Below, piece after piece: positions 26,777-37,233 of a stretch of DNA of 64,000 nt; position 1 is the stretch's first letter, and each line of letters begins with the position of its first letter. The translations under genes were made by a program, and so were the position numbers. The stretch covers positions 348,327-412,326 of the forward strand of contig NZ_JAIEUI010000002.1 of NCBI RefSeq assembly GCF_022234545.1, given 5' to 3'. This DNA comes from Paenibacillus piscarius (lineage in GTDB: Bacteria; Bacillota; Bacilli; Paenibacillales; Paenibacillaceae). Below the pieces are notes generated by a model. It saw only the letters and a list, made by a program, of their open reading frames with translations. It was not told where the DNA came from and did not search any database.

Positions 26777-26803
26777 GGAAGGCGGGCCTCCGCCCGCACT
26801 TCC
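26777..26803 (-). promoter_or_regulatory. Intraoperon hairpin between binding protein and permeases
   Basis: GGAAG/CTTCC flanking GCGGGCGGAGGCCCGC, without a T-run, in the 148-bp gap after the binding-protein gene. Hairpins here commonly stabilise the upstream message so the binding protein outnumbers the permeases; this role is inferred. Confidence 0.5.
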
Positions 26804-26831
26804 TTCAGGACACTAACGTTACATGTTCACC

Positions 26832-28175
26832 TTAATTGTTCAAAAGCTGGCCCACCCGGTCATTCATATCCTTCAAGCCTTCGTCAATCGTAGAGTTTTT
26901 GGTCATGATATTGTCATGCGCTTCATTCAGGATGACTTCAATGTCCGCACTCTTCTCATGAATCGGCATTTCCAGGTAGGTCTGAACAGTATTCAGTGCA
27001 GCCTTGCTGTTCTCGTCTGACGGGAAGCCGTCGATGGAGGTAATGGAATTGATAACTTCGTCATTCTTGATCGCAGGAATCGTACCGGTAGAAGCGATCA
27101 CCTTGGCACCTTCCGCACCGGTTACGAAGTTCATGAAATCAAGGGCAGCTTCCTTGTGCTTGGACTTCTGGTTCACGGCCAGGGAAGTAATCGTCCCCAG
27201 TGTCGTTCCGGCTTCAACGCCTTCAGGATGAGGATACTTCACGATACCCCATTCCTTCGACTGGGATTCCCCGCTCTTCACCTTCTCGATCTGGGTGGCA
27301 ATGAACCAGCTGCCCATGTTCATCATGGCTACGGAGTTATTGTAGAATACGCCGGAGTAATGCGTGCTGGAGGTCTTCAGGGTCGCATAATCCATTACGA
27401 TGCCGTCTTCCTGTTCCTTCAGAATCCGCTCATAGGTAGGCTTCAGGAAGTCATAGTTGCCGCCGACCACAGTGTTCTTGCCGTCCAGGATACCGAACAG
27501 TTGAACCGCGCTGCGCCAGGTGTGGTAGTGGGCACCGTATACTTTTTCCGAACCGCTGCCGGAGGTCATCTTGCGGGCCAGCTCATCATATTGGTCGAAG
27601 GTCATATCGTTGGTCGGATAATCCACACCAGCTTTGTCGAACAAGGCTTTGTTGTAGTAGATCAGCCAGAAGTCGCTGCGGAACGGAAGCGCATACACCT
27701 CGCCGTTCACTTCGATCTGCTCGACCGTACCGCCGTATACCGAAGGATCGATCGATTTGTCACCCATGTAGGTTTTTAGCGGCTCCAGATGATTCTGCTT
27801 CACAAGATTCGAGTAGCCCGGAATATCCTTGATTGTCAGAACGTCCAGATCCGCCCCGCCTGAGAGCTGGGTGCTGAGCATGGTCATATAGTCGGTGGAG
27901 CCAAGGTCCACGTATTCAATGGTTACGTTCGGATGAGCAGTCTTATAAGCGTCGATCAGCGGCTTGTAGTAGGCAGTAGCTTCCCAATCCCACAGCGCCC
28001 ATTTCAGCGTTACCGGCTCCTGGCTCGGCCCGGAGGAAGCGGTTGCAGCGTTGCTTGAAGCAGGTGCGTTCGTGGCAGCAGCCTCTTTATTGTTGTTATT
28101 GCCGGAGCATCCGGCCAGCAGGCTCACGGAGAGCGCGGTGGCAAGGGTCATGCCGCAGAATCTTTTCAAGTTCAT
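26832..28175 (-). CDS. ABC sugar-binding lipoprotein
   Basis: About 447 residues. Lipoprotein signal peptide with lipobox LLAGC (Cys23), an Asn/Ala/Ser-rich spacer, then a family 1-type binding fold (LKWALWDWEATAYYKPLIDAY, LPFRSDFWLIYYNKALFDKAG, VAMMNMGSWFIATQIE). The start at 28175, behind AAAGGGGAT, gives the proper signal peptide; a start 45 bp upstream does not. First gene of a leftward operon with two permeases, divergent from a YesM/YesN pair. Ligand not determined; galactosides are suggested by the nearby GH59. Confidence 0.92.
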   Translation of the reverse strand: MNLKRFCGMTLATALSVSLLAGCSGNNNNKEAAATNAPASSNAATASSGPSQEPVTLKWALWDWEATAYYKPLIDAYKTAHPNVTIEYVDLGSTDYMTMLSTQLSGGADLDVLTIKDIPGYSNLVKQNHLEPLKTYMGDKSIDPSVYGGTVEQIEVNGEVYALPFRSDFWLIYYNKALFDKAGVDYPTNDMTFDQYDELARKMTSGSGSEKVYGAHYHTWRSAVQLFGILDGKNTVVGGNYDFLKPTYERILKEQEDGIVMDYATLKTSSTHYSGVFYNNSVAMMNMGSWFIATQIEKVKSGESQSKEWGIVKYPHPEGVEAGTTLGTITSLAVNQKSKHKEAALDFMNFVTGAEGAKVIASTGTIPAIKNDEVINSITSIDGFPSDENSKAALNTVQTYLEMPIHEKSADIEVILNEAHDNIMTKNSTIDEGLKDMNDRVGQLLNN

Positions 28176-28417
28176 TCGATTATCCCCTTTATCTTCTGAT
28201 GATGGTTCAGCAGCCGGCATCCGTTGCTCCGGCCTTAGTTCACAGTGTAAGCCTTTTCAAGCCCGATGGGGATGCAAAATCAAACACAGTTCATTCACTA
28301 TTCTGTGCTCTTCTCCGCATGGCCTGCTCCGAACCTGTAATTTCTTATCCGAAACCTGTAAAATTCTCAGCTTCTCCCTCCGGCTCTATATTGAAACGCA
28401 GGAATATGCTATGGTAA

Positions 28418-30235
28418 TTGAAAACGCTTTATACAGGTTCACTTATAGATGAAGGAGTGTTCACCACGGTACGGAAATCTACTATTAAAAGCCGCATTAT
28501 TCTGCTCATGACCGCCTTCGCGCTGCTGATTGCCTCGCTGCTGTCCTGGTTCAGCTATGAGCTCATTACGTATTATCAGCGCAAAACAACGATTCAGGCG
28601 ACGGAGTTCAACCTCCAGCTCGTCTCCCATATTATTGAACAGGATCTGATTGACCTGACCACCCTGGCCATGACCAGCAGCACCAACTCGTCCACGAACA
28701 CCCTGCTTACCGAATATTTCGGTTCACCGGAGGCCAGTCCCAAGCAGGCGCTGAATGTGTTCAATGCGATGCAGGACGATGTGCGGATCAACCGCTCCTA
28801 TAGCTATGTACGCCGCCTGATTGCCACAGATAACAGCGGAAAGTTCCTGCAGGTGGAGAATTTCGGCACCTCCGTTCCGCTTACCATCCATAATATCGGT
28901 CAAGTCACCGGTCTGACGAATGAGGCTGAAGAGCAATGGGACCGGGTCATTAAGGACCCGCTCTCCAATTCCTACGGAATTCCCTTCGTGTTCCCGATCT
29001 ATGGCCGGGGAGCTACCCGGGTAGGAACCGTCTACCTGCTCGCGAGTACGTCCGTCATTACGGACAAGCTGAAGGGCTATGCCCTGCCGGAGCACTCCCG
29101 GCTGCTGCTTACGCTCGGCGAGCATCATTATCAGCTTAACGGCGATCAGGTTAAGGCCATTGAAGAGCCTTATGAGCCGGTAGCCTATACCAGTGACAAG
29201 CCCGTCGGCCCAGATACCGAGCTGTCTATGGTGAAATTGCAGGATGATGAGGAAAGGCATATCGTGGTATCGTATCCGGTACGCAGCGGTGTTATGCTCT
29301 CGCAGACCTTATCCAATGACCAGTTCGCGCCACGGAGCAATATCTGGATTCTCGTCCTGCTCGGCGTATGTCTGCTTGTGCTTATCCTAAGCGCGATCAT
29401 TACGCTGTATTTGACCCGCACAATCAGCCTCCCGGTGGAGAAGCTGAAGAAGCGTATGGACAAGATCGCCCAGGGCAACTTCCTGCTGGACTCGGGTATT
29501 GAATGGAACAGCGAGCTGGGCGATGTCGGCCGGGGCATTAACCGCCTGTCCCAGGATATCGTGGCCCTTATGGACAGCAGGCTCGCGGACGAGAAGCAGA
29601 AGCAGGAGCTGGAATACCGGATGCTTCAGAATCAGATTAATCCGCATTTCCTGTACAATACCCTGAATTCGATCAAATGGATGGCGACGATCCAGAACGC
29701 CACCGGCATTGCAGAGATGACGACCTCCCTGTCCCGGCTGCTCCGCAGCATCGCCAAGGATACCCGGCGGCTGATGCCGCTGAAGGATGAGCTGAGCCTG
29801 CTGGAGGATTATTTCCTGATTCAGAAATACCGGTATGGCAGCACGGTTACCATGGTCACAGAGATTGAAGAGGAGGCGCTGCTCGGCGGGCTTATTCCGC
29901 GTCTCACGCTCCAGCCCCTGGTGGAGAATGCGATCTTCCATGGCATCGAGCCCAAGGGCCGGGGCGACATCTTCATTAGAGTGGCGCGAAGCAGCTTCGC
30001 TGACCTCCTCATCACGATCGAGGATAACGGAGTCGGGATGAAGAAGGAGCAGATCTCCACGATTCTCACCGTTCCCGGGGATGAGGCGAAGGGAATGCTG
30101 GAGAATATCGGGCTGCGCAGTGTGAACGAGCGCGTGCAGCTGGCTTTTGGCGCGGATTACGGCTTGTCTATTGAGAGCGAGGTCGGCCGCTATACTAAGA
30201 TGAAGCTGCTGCTTCCCTTCCGGCTGAGAGAATAG
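28418..30235 (+). CDS. YesM-type membrane sensor histidine kinase
   Basis: Up to 605 residues. Membrane helix near 30-50, extracytoplasmic sensor to about 305, second helix near 308-330, HAMP, the kinase box QNQINPHFLYNTLNSIKW (His410) and the ATPase domain (LTLQPLVENAIFHGI, IEDNGVGM). The start is uncertain: TTG 28418 lies in the cre site; GTG 28457 overlaps the only good ribosome site (GAAGGAG, 28451-28457); ACG 28466 has ideal spacing but is an unusual start. The true N-terminus is probably 13-16 residues shorter than given. It is followed by its response regulator and is divergent from the binding protein it probably controls. Confidence 0.9.
   Translation: MKTLYTGSLIDEGVFTTVRKSTIKSRIILLMTAFALLIASLLSWFSYELITYYQRKTTIQATEFNLQLVSHIIEQDLIDLTTLAMTSSTNSSTNTLLTEYFGSPEASPKQALNVFNAMQDDVRINRSYSYVRRLIATDNSGKFLQVENFGTSVPLTIHNIGQVTGLTNEAEEQWDRVIKDPLSNSYGIPFVFPIYGRGATRVGTVYLLASTSVITDKLKGYALPEHSRLLLTLGEHHYQLNGDQVKAIEEPYEPVAYTSDKPVGPDTELSMVKLQDDEERHIVVSYPVRSGVMLSQTLSNDQFAPRSNIWILVLLGVCLLVLILSAIITLYLTRTISLPVEKLKKRMDKIAQGNFLLDSGIEWNSELGDVGRGINRLSQDIVALMDSRLADEKQKQELEYRMLQNQINPHFLYNTLNSIKWMATIQNATGIAEMTTSLSRLLRSIAKDTRRLMPLKDELSLLEDYFLIQKYRYGSTVTMVTEIEEEALLGGLIPRLTLQPLVENAIFHGIEPKGRGDIFIRVARSSFADLLITIEDNGVGMKKEQISTILTVPGDEAKGMLENIGLRSVNERVQLAFGADYGLSIESEVGRYTKMKLLLPFRLRE
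28419..28432. promoter_or_regulatory. cre site (catabolite repression)
   Basis: TGAAAACGCTTTAT, preceded by AT, is close to the ideal CcpA site (TGAAANCGNTTTCA core). It lies between the divergent binding-protein and sensor-kinase genes, so it could control both. It also overlaps the most upstream possible kinase start codon. Confidence 0.7.
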
Positions 30236-30266
30236 CCCCCCGGCGCCCTGCAAACTGAGCAAGGAT

Positions 30267-31898
30267 GTGATGAGCTTGATCAAATTATTAATCGCAGATG
30301 ATGAAGCCCTGGTCTGCATCGGACTCCAGTCCATGCTGAAATGGGAGCAATATAACATTGAGATTGTCGGCATCGCCCACAATGGCGCACAGGAGGAGGA
30401 GATGATCGACACCCTCCGCCCGGACATTGTAATCAGCGACATCAAAATGCCGATCAAAAGCGGCCTGGAGGTCGCCGGTTCCGTCCGCCGTAAGTACGGG
30501 CGGCTTCCGCTGTTCATCATGCTGACCAGCTACGAGGAATTCCAGTATGCGCGCGGAGCGATTGAGGTCCAGGCCACCGATTACCTGGTGAAGCTGGAGC
30601 TGACGCCGGAGGCGCTGGCCGAATCGATCCGCCGGGCCCTTGCGATCCTGGAGGAGTACCAGACGATGGAGAACTATCCGAAGCTGGTCCACCGCGGCAA
30701 TCTCCAGGCCCAGCGGGATAAGTTCTTCATCCGGCTGTTAAGCGGCCTGTTCGAGAACAAGAACCAGTATCTGCTGCAGAAGGAGGACCTGGAGGTGGAC
30801 CTCTCCGCGCCGGCCTATCTGGTCTGTACCTGCCGCATTCTCGGGCCGGACACCGTCCCGCCGCGCGGGGATAAGCTGGTTGCCTTATGCTCCAGCACCG
30901 TACAGATGGCCAAGGATACGCTCTCTTCGGTCAGCGCCTGCTATGTAACCAGCCTGGATCTGCGTAACTTCGCGCTGATTCTGCCTGTGCCGGGCCCGGA
31001 CCCGCAGCTCTGGATGCCTGACATTCAGAAGCTGCTGGCGGATATGGCTTCTGTACTGCATAATTACTTCAATGTGACGATTATCGGGGCGATCGGCTTC
31101 GCTGCGGAAGATCCGTTCCTGCTGCAGGGGAGCTATCTCGCTGCCCGGAAGGCGCTGCCTGCCGCCGTGAAGGAGCGCTCCTTCGTCTTCTTCACGGAGG
31201 GCGAGGCCCCGCTGCAGGAGCAGCTGCTGTTTGATTTCTCGGAATCGCGGATGGAGATCCGCAGAGCTTTTGAAGAGATGGATACCCGCGCCCTGCACAG
31301 CATTATCTCCCGGATGATCGAGAGCTTCGACGGACGACCTGACCTGCTCGTTCCCGCCACCGATGCCGCCTGCAACATTCTGTATATGGCAACCTCCCTG
31401 CTTGCGGACGGGGACAACATGGTGGAGCAGATCTTCGAGCAGGAGCCGGAGGGCTACCGGGCGATCTATCAGCTGCATACCATTGAAGAGATTACCGGCT
31501 GGCTCATCCAGTTCCGGGACGGCTGTGTCCGGATGCTCGCCACCCGCAGACAGAGCTATAAGGAACAAGTGGTGAAGAATGTCCAGGAGTATATCAAAAG
31601 AAATCTCGGCACCAAGCTCTCGCTCAACCAGGTCGCCGATGTGTTCAACTTCAGCCCCAACTATCTGAGCCACCTGTTCTCCAAGGTCGCCGGGGTGAAC
31701 TATGTTGAGTATATCACAGAGACCAAAATCACCGCCGCCAAGGAGATGATGGTCCGGGGCGAAGGCCGGATCTACGAGATCTCCCAGAAGCTCGGCTATG
31801 AGAGCGCCTTCTATTTCAGCAAGGTGTTCAAGAAGGTCACCGGGCTCTCCCCCCGGGATTATATGCAGCAGATTGAGGGGAATGCGGGCGGGGAGTAG
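30267..31898 (+). CDS. YesN-type response regulator (REC + linker + AraC HTH)
   Basis: About 540 residues: a receiver domain with Asp58 in DIVISDIKMP and a Lys in YLVKLE; a long middle domain (about 130-430) typical of large YesN-like proteins; and a C-terminal AraC domain (LSLNQVADVFNFSPNYLSHLF, then IYEISQKLGYESAFYFSKVF). GTG 30267, ATG 30270 and TTG 30276 are all possible starts; the AAGGA at 30261-30265 slightly favours the last. It forms an operon with the upstream kinase and most likely activates the divergent transporter and perhaps GH59. Confidence 0.92.
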   Translation: MMSLIKLLIADDEALVCIGLQSMLKWEQYNIEIVGIAHNGAQEEEMIDTLRPDIVISDIKMPIKSGLEVAGSVRRKYGRLPLFIMLTSYEEFQYARGAIEVQATDYLVKLELTPEALAESIRRALAILEEYQTMENYPKLVHRGNLQAQRDKFFIRLLSGLFENKNQYLLQKEDLEVDLSAPAYLVCTCRILGPDTVPPRGDKLVALCSSTVQMAKDTLSSVSACYVTSLDLRNFALILPVPGPDPQLWMPDIQKLLADMASVLHNYFNVTIIGAIGFAAEDPFLLQGSYLAARKALPAAVKERSFVFFTEGEAPLQEQLLFDFSESRMEIRRAFEEMDTRALHSIISRMIESFDGRPDLLVPATDAACNILYMATSLLADGDNMVEQIFEQEPEGYRAIYQLHTIEEITGWLIQFRDGCVRMLATRRQSYKEQVVKNVQEYIKRNLGTKLSLNQVADVFNFSPNYLSHLFSKVAGVNYVEYITETKITAAKEMMVRGEGRIYEISQKLGYESAFYFSKVFKKVTGLSPRDYMQQIEGNAGGE

Positions 31899-31955
31899 AT
31901 GAAGGGAATAAACGAAGGAAGAAAATAAACGAAGCATGAAAGGAAGGAAAGGCAA

Positions 31956-32483
31956 ATGAACCAGGGACAAATCGTATTTCTAAACGGAGTGACCAGCTCC
32001 GGCAAAACCTCAATCGTAGAAGCGATACAAGCGAGATCGCCGGAATTCTTTTATGTGGTAGCGAATGACCTGTTTGAAGAGACGATCGGGGAACGCTACC
32101 TGCGTGAAGATTACTGGAAGTATCTTAGTGAAGCGATTATTATGATGTACCATACTGCGAAATTATTCTCGGATCACGGCAAGCATGTGCTGATTGACGG
32201 CATTATCGTGGAACGTCCCGGACTTGCGCCTCATTATGAGAAGGTGAAGGAGATTTTCAGCGGGTACCCGCTATCCATTGTGGAAGTATTCTGCCCCCTG
32301 GACATTTGCCGCCAGCGTAATCTGGCCCGGGAACACCGGAGTGAAGACCAGTCAGAGGAGCAGCACAAGCTGATGGCCCGTGACATCAAGTATAGCTTCA
32401 AGGTGAACACGCATGAGAAGACTTCTGAAGAGTGTGCGGATCTGATTGTCGGGCATGTATTCGGTGAGCGTACCGTAGGTTGA
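31956..32483 (+). CDS. Chloramphenicol phosphotransferase-like P-loop kinase
   Basis: 175 residues. P-loop GVTSSGKTS (11-19), an Asp in VVANDLFEE (Asp38, where chloramphenicol phosphotransferase has its catalytic Asp37), HVLIDGIIVERP, and the VFCPLDICRQRNLARE lid with arginines. The family transfers phosphate from ATP to small hydroxylated compounds; Streptomyces CPT modifies chloramphenicol, but most homologues have unknown substrates. It starts with ATG after GAAAGGAAGG and stands alone, with a terminator downstream. An antibiotic-resistance role cannot be claimed from sequence. Confidence 0.78.
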   Translation: MNQGQIVFLNGVTSSGKTSIVEAIQARSPEFFYVVANDLFEETIGERYLREDYWKYLSEAIIMMYHTAKLFSDHGKHVLIDGIIVERPGLAPHYEKVKEIFSGYPLSIVEVFCPLDICRQRNLAREHRSEDQSEEQHKLMARDIKYSFKVNTHEKTSEECADLIVGHVFGERTVG

Positions 32484-32518
32484 TAGGGATGAGGTAACGT
32501 TATTTGCTCATAAAAGCG

Positions 32519-32551
32519 GAAGAGGCTGCCGGTATAGGCAGCCTCTCTTCT
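32519..32551. terminator. Terminator between convergent genes
   Basis: GAAGAGGCTGCC and its near-exact inverse around a six-base loop (GGTATA), followed by TCTTC. Lies between the kinase-like gene and the lipoprotein gene. Confidence 0.75.
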
Positions 32552-33356
32552 AATTGCACACAAACTGGATAATGGGCTTCTGCTTCAATACTCTTGTTTC
32601 AAACTCATACCGGGTCGGGTCCGTCTCCGGCAGGTCCTTGATTTTATGTATGCCGAACCCCGCAGTTAATCCCCCGGTTAATGTCCCCTCCTGCTCTTCA
32701 GCAAATACACCAGTGATCCATGTATATCCATCAGGCCGGATCACCCACGCCGTAGTCATGTCCTCATAGGGATGAAAATCAGCCACAAACACCTGCGCAT
32801 TCTTCCAGTCAGCCGCATCTGTTCCATGCGTCAAGTCTGCACAGAGCGCCTTTACCCGCTTGTCCATGGCAGCAACCACTTCCCGCTTGTGCGGTGAATC
32901 CCCGTACTCAATCTGGTGCGGCGGATTCACCTTGACCGTGAAGCTCCCGGCAGTCTCGTAGGAATCTCCCGGCCAGCCGCCCTCGGGCCCGCTGCTAACC
33001 TGTCCATCTGCATACACATATCCGTCCTTGCTCTTGAAAACGACTAGCCAATCCCCGATGTTGGTGTGGCCATATAGCTTGTCTTGGCCCTCAGCATCCT
33101 TATATACACGGACCTCCACCTGGAGGGTCTGGCCGATATAGGAATCGAACTTGTTCATCCCCTGGCCCTCTATCTTCTCCGGGTAGTACCAGAGCCGCTC
33201 GTTGATGTAATCTTCCATGGCTGTCTGAAGCGTGCCGATGGAATATTCCTCCGCTAATTTAACACTGTTGCTGATGCTGGCTGCTTCAGAGGAACAGGAG
33301 CCGAGTAATAATGCCAGCCCTGTTATAGCCATTATCCAAATCCGCCGCAGATTCAT
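32550..33356 (-). CDS. Lipoprotein of unknown function
   Basis: 268 residues. Signal peptide with lipobox LLGSC (Cys21), then a soluble domain without motifs I recognise. Some Paenibacillus lipoproteins of similar size carry comparable YIGQTLQVEVRV and ADFHPYEDMTTAWVIRPDG-like stretches, but I cannot name the family. Expected to be anchored on the outer face of the membrane. The reading ends within the terminator hairpin, so the terminator is shared with the convergent gene. Stand-alone gene. Confidence 0.75.
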   Translation of the reverse strand: MNLRRIWIMAITGLALLLGSCSSEAASISNSVKLAEEYSIGTLQTAMEDYINERLWYYPEKIEGQGMNKFDSYIGQTLQVEVRVYKDAEGQDKLYGHTNIGDWLVVFKSKDGYVYADGQVSSGPEGGWPGDSYETAGSFTVKVNPPHQIEYGDSPHKREVVAAMDKRVKALCADLTHGTDAADWKNAQVFVADFHPYEDMTTAWVIRPDGYTWITGVFAEEQEGTLTGGLTAGFGIHKIKDLPETDPTRYEFETRVLKQKPIIQFVCN

Positions 33357-33410
33357 TTCACCACTCCCCTCGATTTCATTTGCTCGTCTGTATGCTATTG
33401 ATATTTTAGC

Positions 33411-33550
33411 ATGTAACGGACTCAGAGGACGCTATTGCGTGAAAAAACAGACTTTTGGTGGTTTCGCGGACTCAGGCGCGCTTATGCTGCCTTTTTGAGC
33501 TGTAAACGAGGGGAGTGTTACTCATTAGCGGAATCTGAGTCCACTTAGCC
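33411..33550. repeat. Degenerate intergenic repeats
   Basis: CGGACTCAG occurs at 33417 and 33467 (50 bp apart), and a related CGGAATCTGAGTCC at 33529. The spacers differ but share the order GAGG/GGCG, GCTTAT/GCTATT, then a T-rich run. This is a noncoding part of the 371-bp gap; I see no gene in it. Confidence 0.4.
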
Positions 33551-33638
33551 CGGTGGGAGCGCGTAATGAAGATGAATAACGGCCTGTCAGTCCGCGCAGC
33601 CTCAGGGCAGGACGATGCTGATGCGTCGGCAGGCAAAA

Positions 33639-33652
33639 TGTAAGCGTTCAAA
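33639..33652 (+). promoter_or_regulatory. cre-like site upstream of LacI gene
   Basis: TGTAAGCGTTCAAA fits TGNAANCGNTNNCA except at one position, 22 bp upstream of a candidate -35. Confidence 0.45.
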
Positions 33653-33660
33653 AAATCCTC

Positions 33661-34729
<1,069 letters not shown>

Positions 34730-34832
34730 AATGCAGCCTCAGTAGGGCAACAGATTGATTATGTAACCACCAACCGCCGGGACCGCCCGCTCACCCGTGC
34801 CGTCCCCGCAGCTCACTCGACAAGGAGAGATT

Positions 34833-37133
34833 ATGACAATGAACATTTACGCAGATGAGACGTTAGGCTTATTCCACCTTCAGTCCAAAGACACCAGCTA
34901 CATCATTAAGCTGGTCGAAGGTTATCCCGCCCATGTCTACTGGGGCGCGAAGCTCCGCCATGATAACAGTCTGGCAGGCGTCCTGGAGCTGCGCGAACGC
35001 GCCTCCTTCTCACCGACTCCACTGCCCGGGAAGCCTTCCCTCTCGCTGGACGCTCTGCCACAGGAGTATCCGCAGTACGGCAGCGGCGACTTCCGGCGTC
35101 CGGCTTACCAGGTTCAGCTGGCGGACGGCACACGGATCTCCGAGCTGAAGTATGCAGGCTATGCCATTACGCCGGGTAAGCCGGCCCTTGAAGGCCTGCC
35201 TGCCGTATATGCTGAGAACGAATCGGAAGCACAGACCCTTGAGCTTACCCTGAAGGACGATTACGCGGGTCTGACTGTCAGACTGCTATATACAGTGTTC
35301 GCGGATCATAGCGCGATCACCCGCTCCGTCCGCTTCGAGCATCACGGGGATGCTCCGCTGCGGCTGGAGCAGGCGCTTAGCGCCTCGGTCGATTTCGCCG
35401 ATTCCGCGTATGATACGCTGCATTTGAGCGGAGCCTGGGCGAGAGAACGCCATGTCCAGCGCCGCCCTCTTACCCCCGGCGCCGCCCTCTCCCTGGAGAG
35501 CCGCCGCGGTTCAAGCAGCCATCAGGCCAACCCGTTCCTGGCGTTGCTGCGCTCCGGTGCGGATGAGGACCAGGGTGATGTCTATGGCTTCAGCCTGGTC
35601 TACAGCGGCAGCTTCAGCGCCACGGCCGATGTGGAGCAGTTCGGACAGACCCGGGTAAGCATCGGGATCAATCCGTTCGGCTTCTCCTGGCTGCTGGAAC
35701 CCGGGCAATCCTTCCAGACCCCGGAGGCCGTGCTCGTCTACTCCGGCGAAGGCCTCGGCGGCATGTCGCGCACCTATCACCGGCTATACCGGACCCGGCT
35801 GTGCCGCGGAGTCTACCGCGACCAGGCCCGGCCGATTCTGGTCAACAACTGGGAGGCGACCTACTTCGATTTCGATGCCGACAAAATCGCCACCATCGCC
35901 AAAGCCGCAGGTCCCTTGGGCATTGAGCTGTTCGTGCTTGACGACGGCTGGTTCGGACGGCGCGACAAGGATGACAGCTCGCTCGGCGACTGGTTCGAGG
36001 ACCGCCGCAAGCTGCCTGAAGGGCTGGCCGATCTGGCAGGCCGGGTTAATAAGGAAGGCCTCCAGTTCGGATTATGGGTGGAGCCGGAGATGGTCTCGCC
36101 GGACAGTGAGCTGTACCGCAAGCACCCGGACTGGTGCCTGCACGCCGCAGGACGCCGCCGTACAGAAGGCCGCAACCAGTTGATCTTGGATCTCTCCCGC
36201 CCGGAGGTATGCGATTATCTGTATGAGACGCTCAGCACAGTCTTCTCCAGCGCACCAATAAGCTACGTCAAATGGGACATGAACCGCAATATGACCGAGA
36301 TTGCCTCAGCGGGTGCCCGTCCCGAGCGGCAGCAGGAGACAGCCCACCGCTATATGCTCGGTCTATATGACCTGCTGGAGCGCCTGACCTCACGCTTCCC
36401 GGATATTCTGTTCGAGAGCTGCTCGGGCGGCGGCGGCCGGTTCGATCCGGGCATGCTGTTCTATATGCCGCAGACCTGGACCAGCGACAACACCGATGCG
36501 GTGGAGCGCCTGGCGATCCAGTACGGCACCAGCATCGTCTATCCGGCCAGCAGTATGGGCGCACATGTGTCTGCCGTGCCGAACCATCAGGTAGACCGCA
36601 TCACCTCCCTGGCGACCCGCGGAGATGTGGCGATGAGCGGCAACTTCGGCTATGAGCTGGACCTGACCAAATTCACCGAGGCTGAGACTGCGCTGGCAGC
36701 CCGGCAGATTGCCCAGTACAAGGAGATCCGCACCCTGGTCCAGCAGGGCGAGATGTACCGCCTGCTGAGTCCGTTTGGCGGCAGCGGCGAAACGGCCTGG
36801 ATGTTCGTCAGCGAGGATCAGACCGAGGCCTTCGTCGCCTACTTCCGGGTGCTCGCGAAGCCGAATCCGCCGATCTCACGGCTTACGCTCAAAGGGCTGA
36901 ACCCGGAGCTGAATTATGTGCTGGAGACAGGGGCGGCAGACAGCAGCGGACATGGCCATGGCACTTCAGATGCTGCTGATGCAGCAGAAGGGCGTGGTGA
37001 TGCTCCATTCCAGACCGCCTTTGGCGGGACACCGCTCGGCGGTGACTTCCTGATGCACATGGGTCTGGTGGTCTCCGATCTGCGCGGCGATTACGCAAGC
37101 TGCACCTACCGGTTGAGAGCGGTCCAGCGCTAA
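34833..37133 (+). CDS. GH36 alpha-galactosidase
   Basis: 766 residues, ATG behind AAGGAGAG. It removes alpha-1,6-galactose from melibiose, raffinose and related oligosaccharides. N-terminal beta-sandwich, then the (beta/alpha)8 barrel with NWEATYFDFD, FVLDDGWFG, nucleophile Asp482 in VKWDMNR and acid/base Asp552 in TWTSDNTDAVERL. The two aspartates are 70 residues apart, as in the Geobacillus enzymes (Asp478/Asp548). C-terminal beta domain. No signal peptide, so intracellular. Near the C-terminus (about residues 700-725) there is a Gly/His/Asp/Ala-rich insertion (SSGHGHGTSDAADAAEG) that looks like a flexible loop. It probably forms an operon with the LacI gene. Confidence 0.94.
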   Translation: MTMNIYADETLGLFHLQSKDTSYIIKLVEGYPAHVYWGAKLRHDNSLAGVLELRERASFSPTPLPGKPSLSLDALPQEYPQYGSGDFRRPAYQVQLADGTRISELKYAGYAITPGKPALEGLPAVYAENESEAQTLELTLKDDYAGLTVRLLYTVFADHSAITRSVRFEHHGDAPLRLEQALSASVDFADSAYDTLHLSGAWARERHVQRRPLTPGAALSLESRRGSSSHQANPFLALLRSGADEDQGDVYGFSLVYSGSFSATADVEQFGQTRVSIGINPFGFSWLLEPGQSFQTPEAVLVYSGEGLGGMSRTYHRLYRTRLCRGVYRDQARPILVNNWEATYFDFDADKIATIAKAAGPLGIELFVLDDGWFGRRDKDDSSLGDWFEDRRKLPEGLADLAGRVNKEGLQFGLWVEPEMVSPDSELYRKHPDWCLHAAGRRRTEGRNQLILDLSRPEVCDYLYETLSTVFSSAPISYVKWDMNRNMTEIASAGARPERQQETAHRYMLGLYDLLERLTSRFPDILFESCSGGGGRFDPGMLFYMPQTWTSDNTDAVERLAIQYGTSIVYPASSMGAHVSAVPNHQVDRITSLATRGDVAMSGNFGYELDLTKFTEAETALAARQIAQYKEIRTLVQQGEMYRLLSPFGGSGETAWMFVSEDQTEAFVAYFRVLAKPNPPISRLTLKGLNPELNYVLETGAADSSGHGHGTSDAADAAEGRGDAPFQTAFGGTPLGGDFLMHMGLVVSDLRGDYASCTYRLRAVQR

Positions 37134-37157
37134 CTGAGGGCTGCTCAAGATATACTA

Positions 37158-37197
37158 CAGGCTTCAGCCTCTGCAACGGAGACTGAAGCCTGTTTTG
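37158..37197 (+). terminator. Terminator after alpha-galactosidase
   Basis: CAGGCTTCAG and CTGAAGCCTG (extended by one mismatched pair to CCTCT/AGA) around a short loop, then TTTTG. Confidence 0.82.
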
Positions 37198-37233
37198 CGC
37201 TGGGCGCACTCTTTTATCACATGCTGGCTTGTT

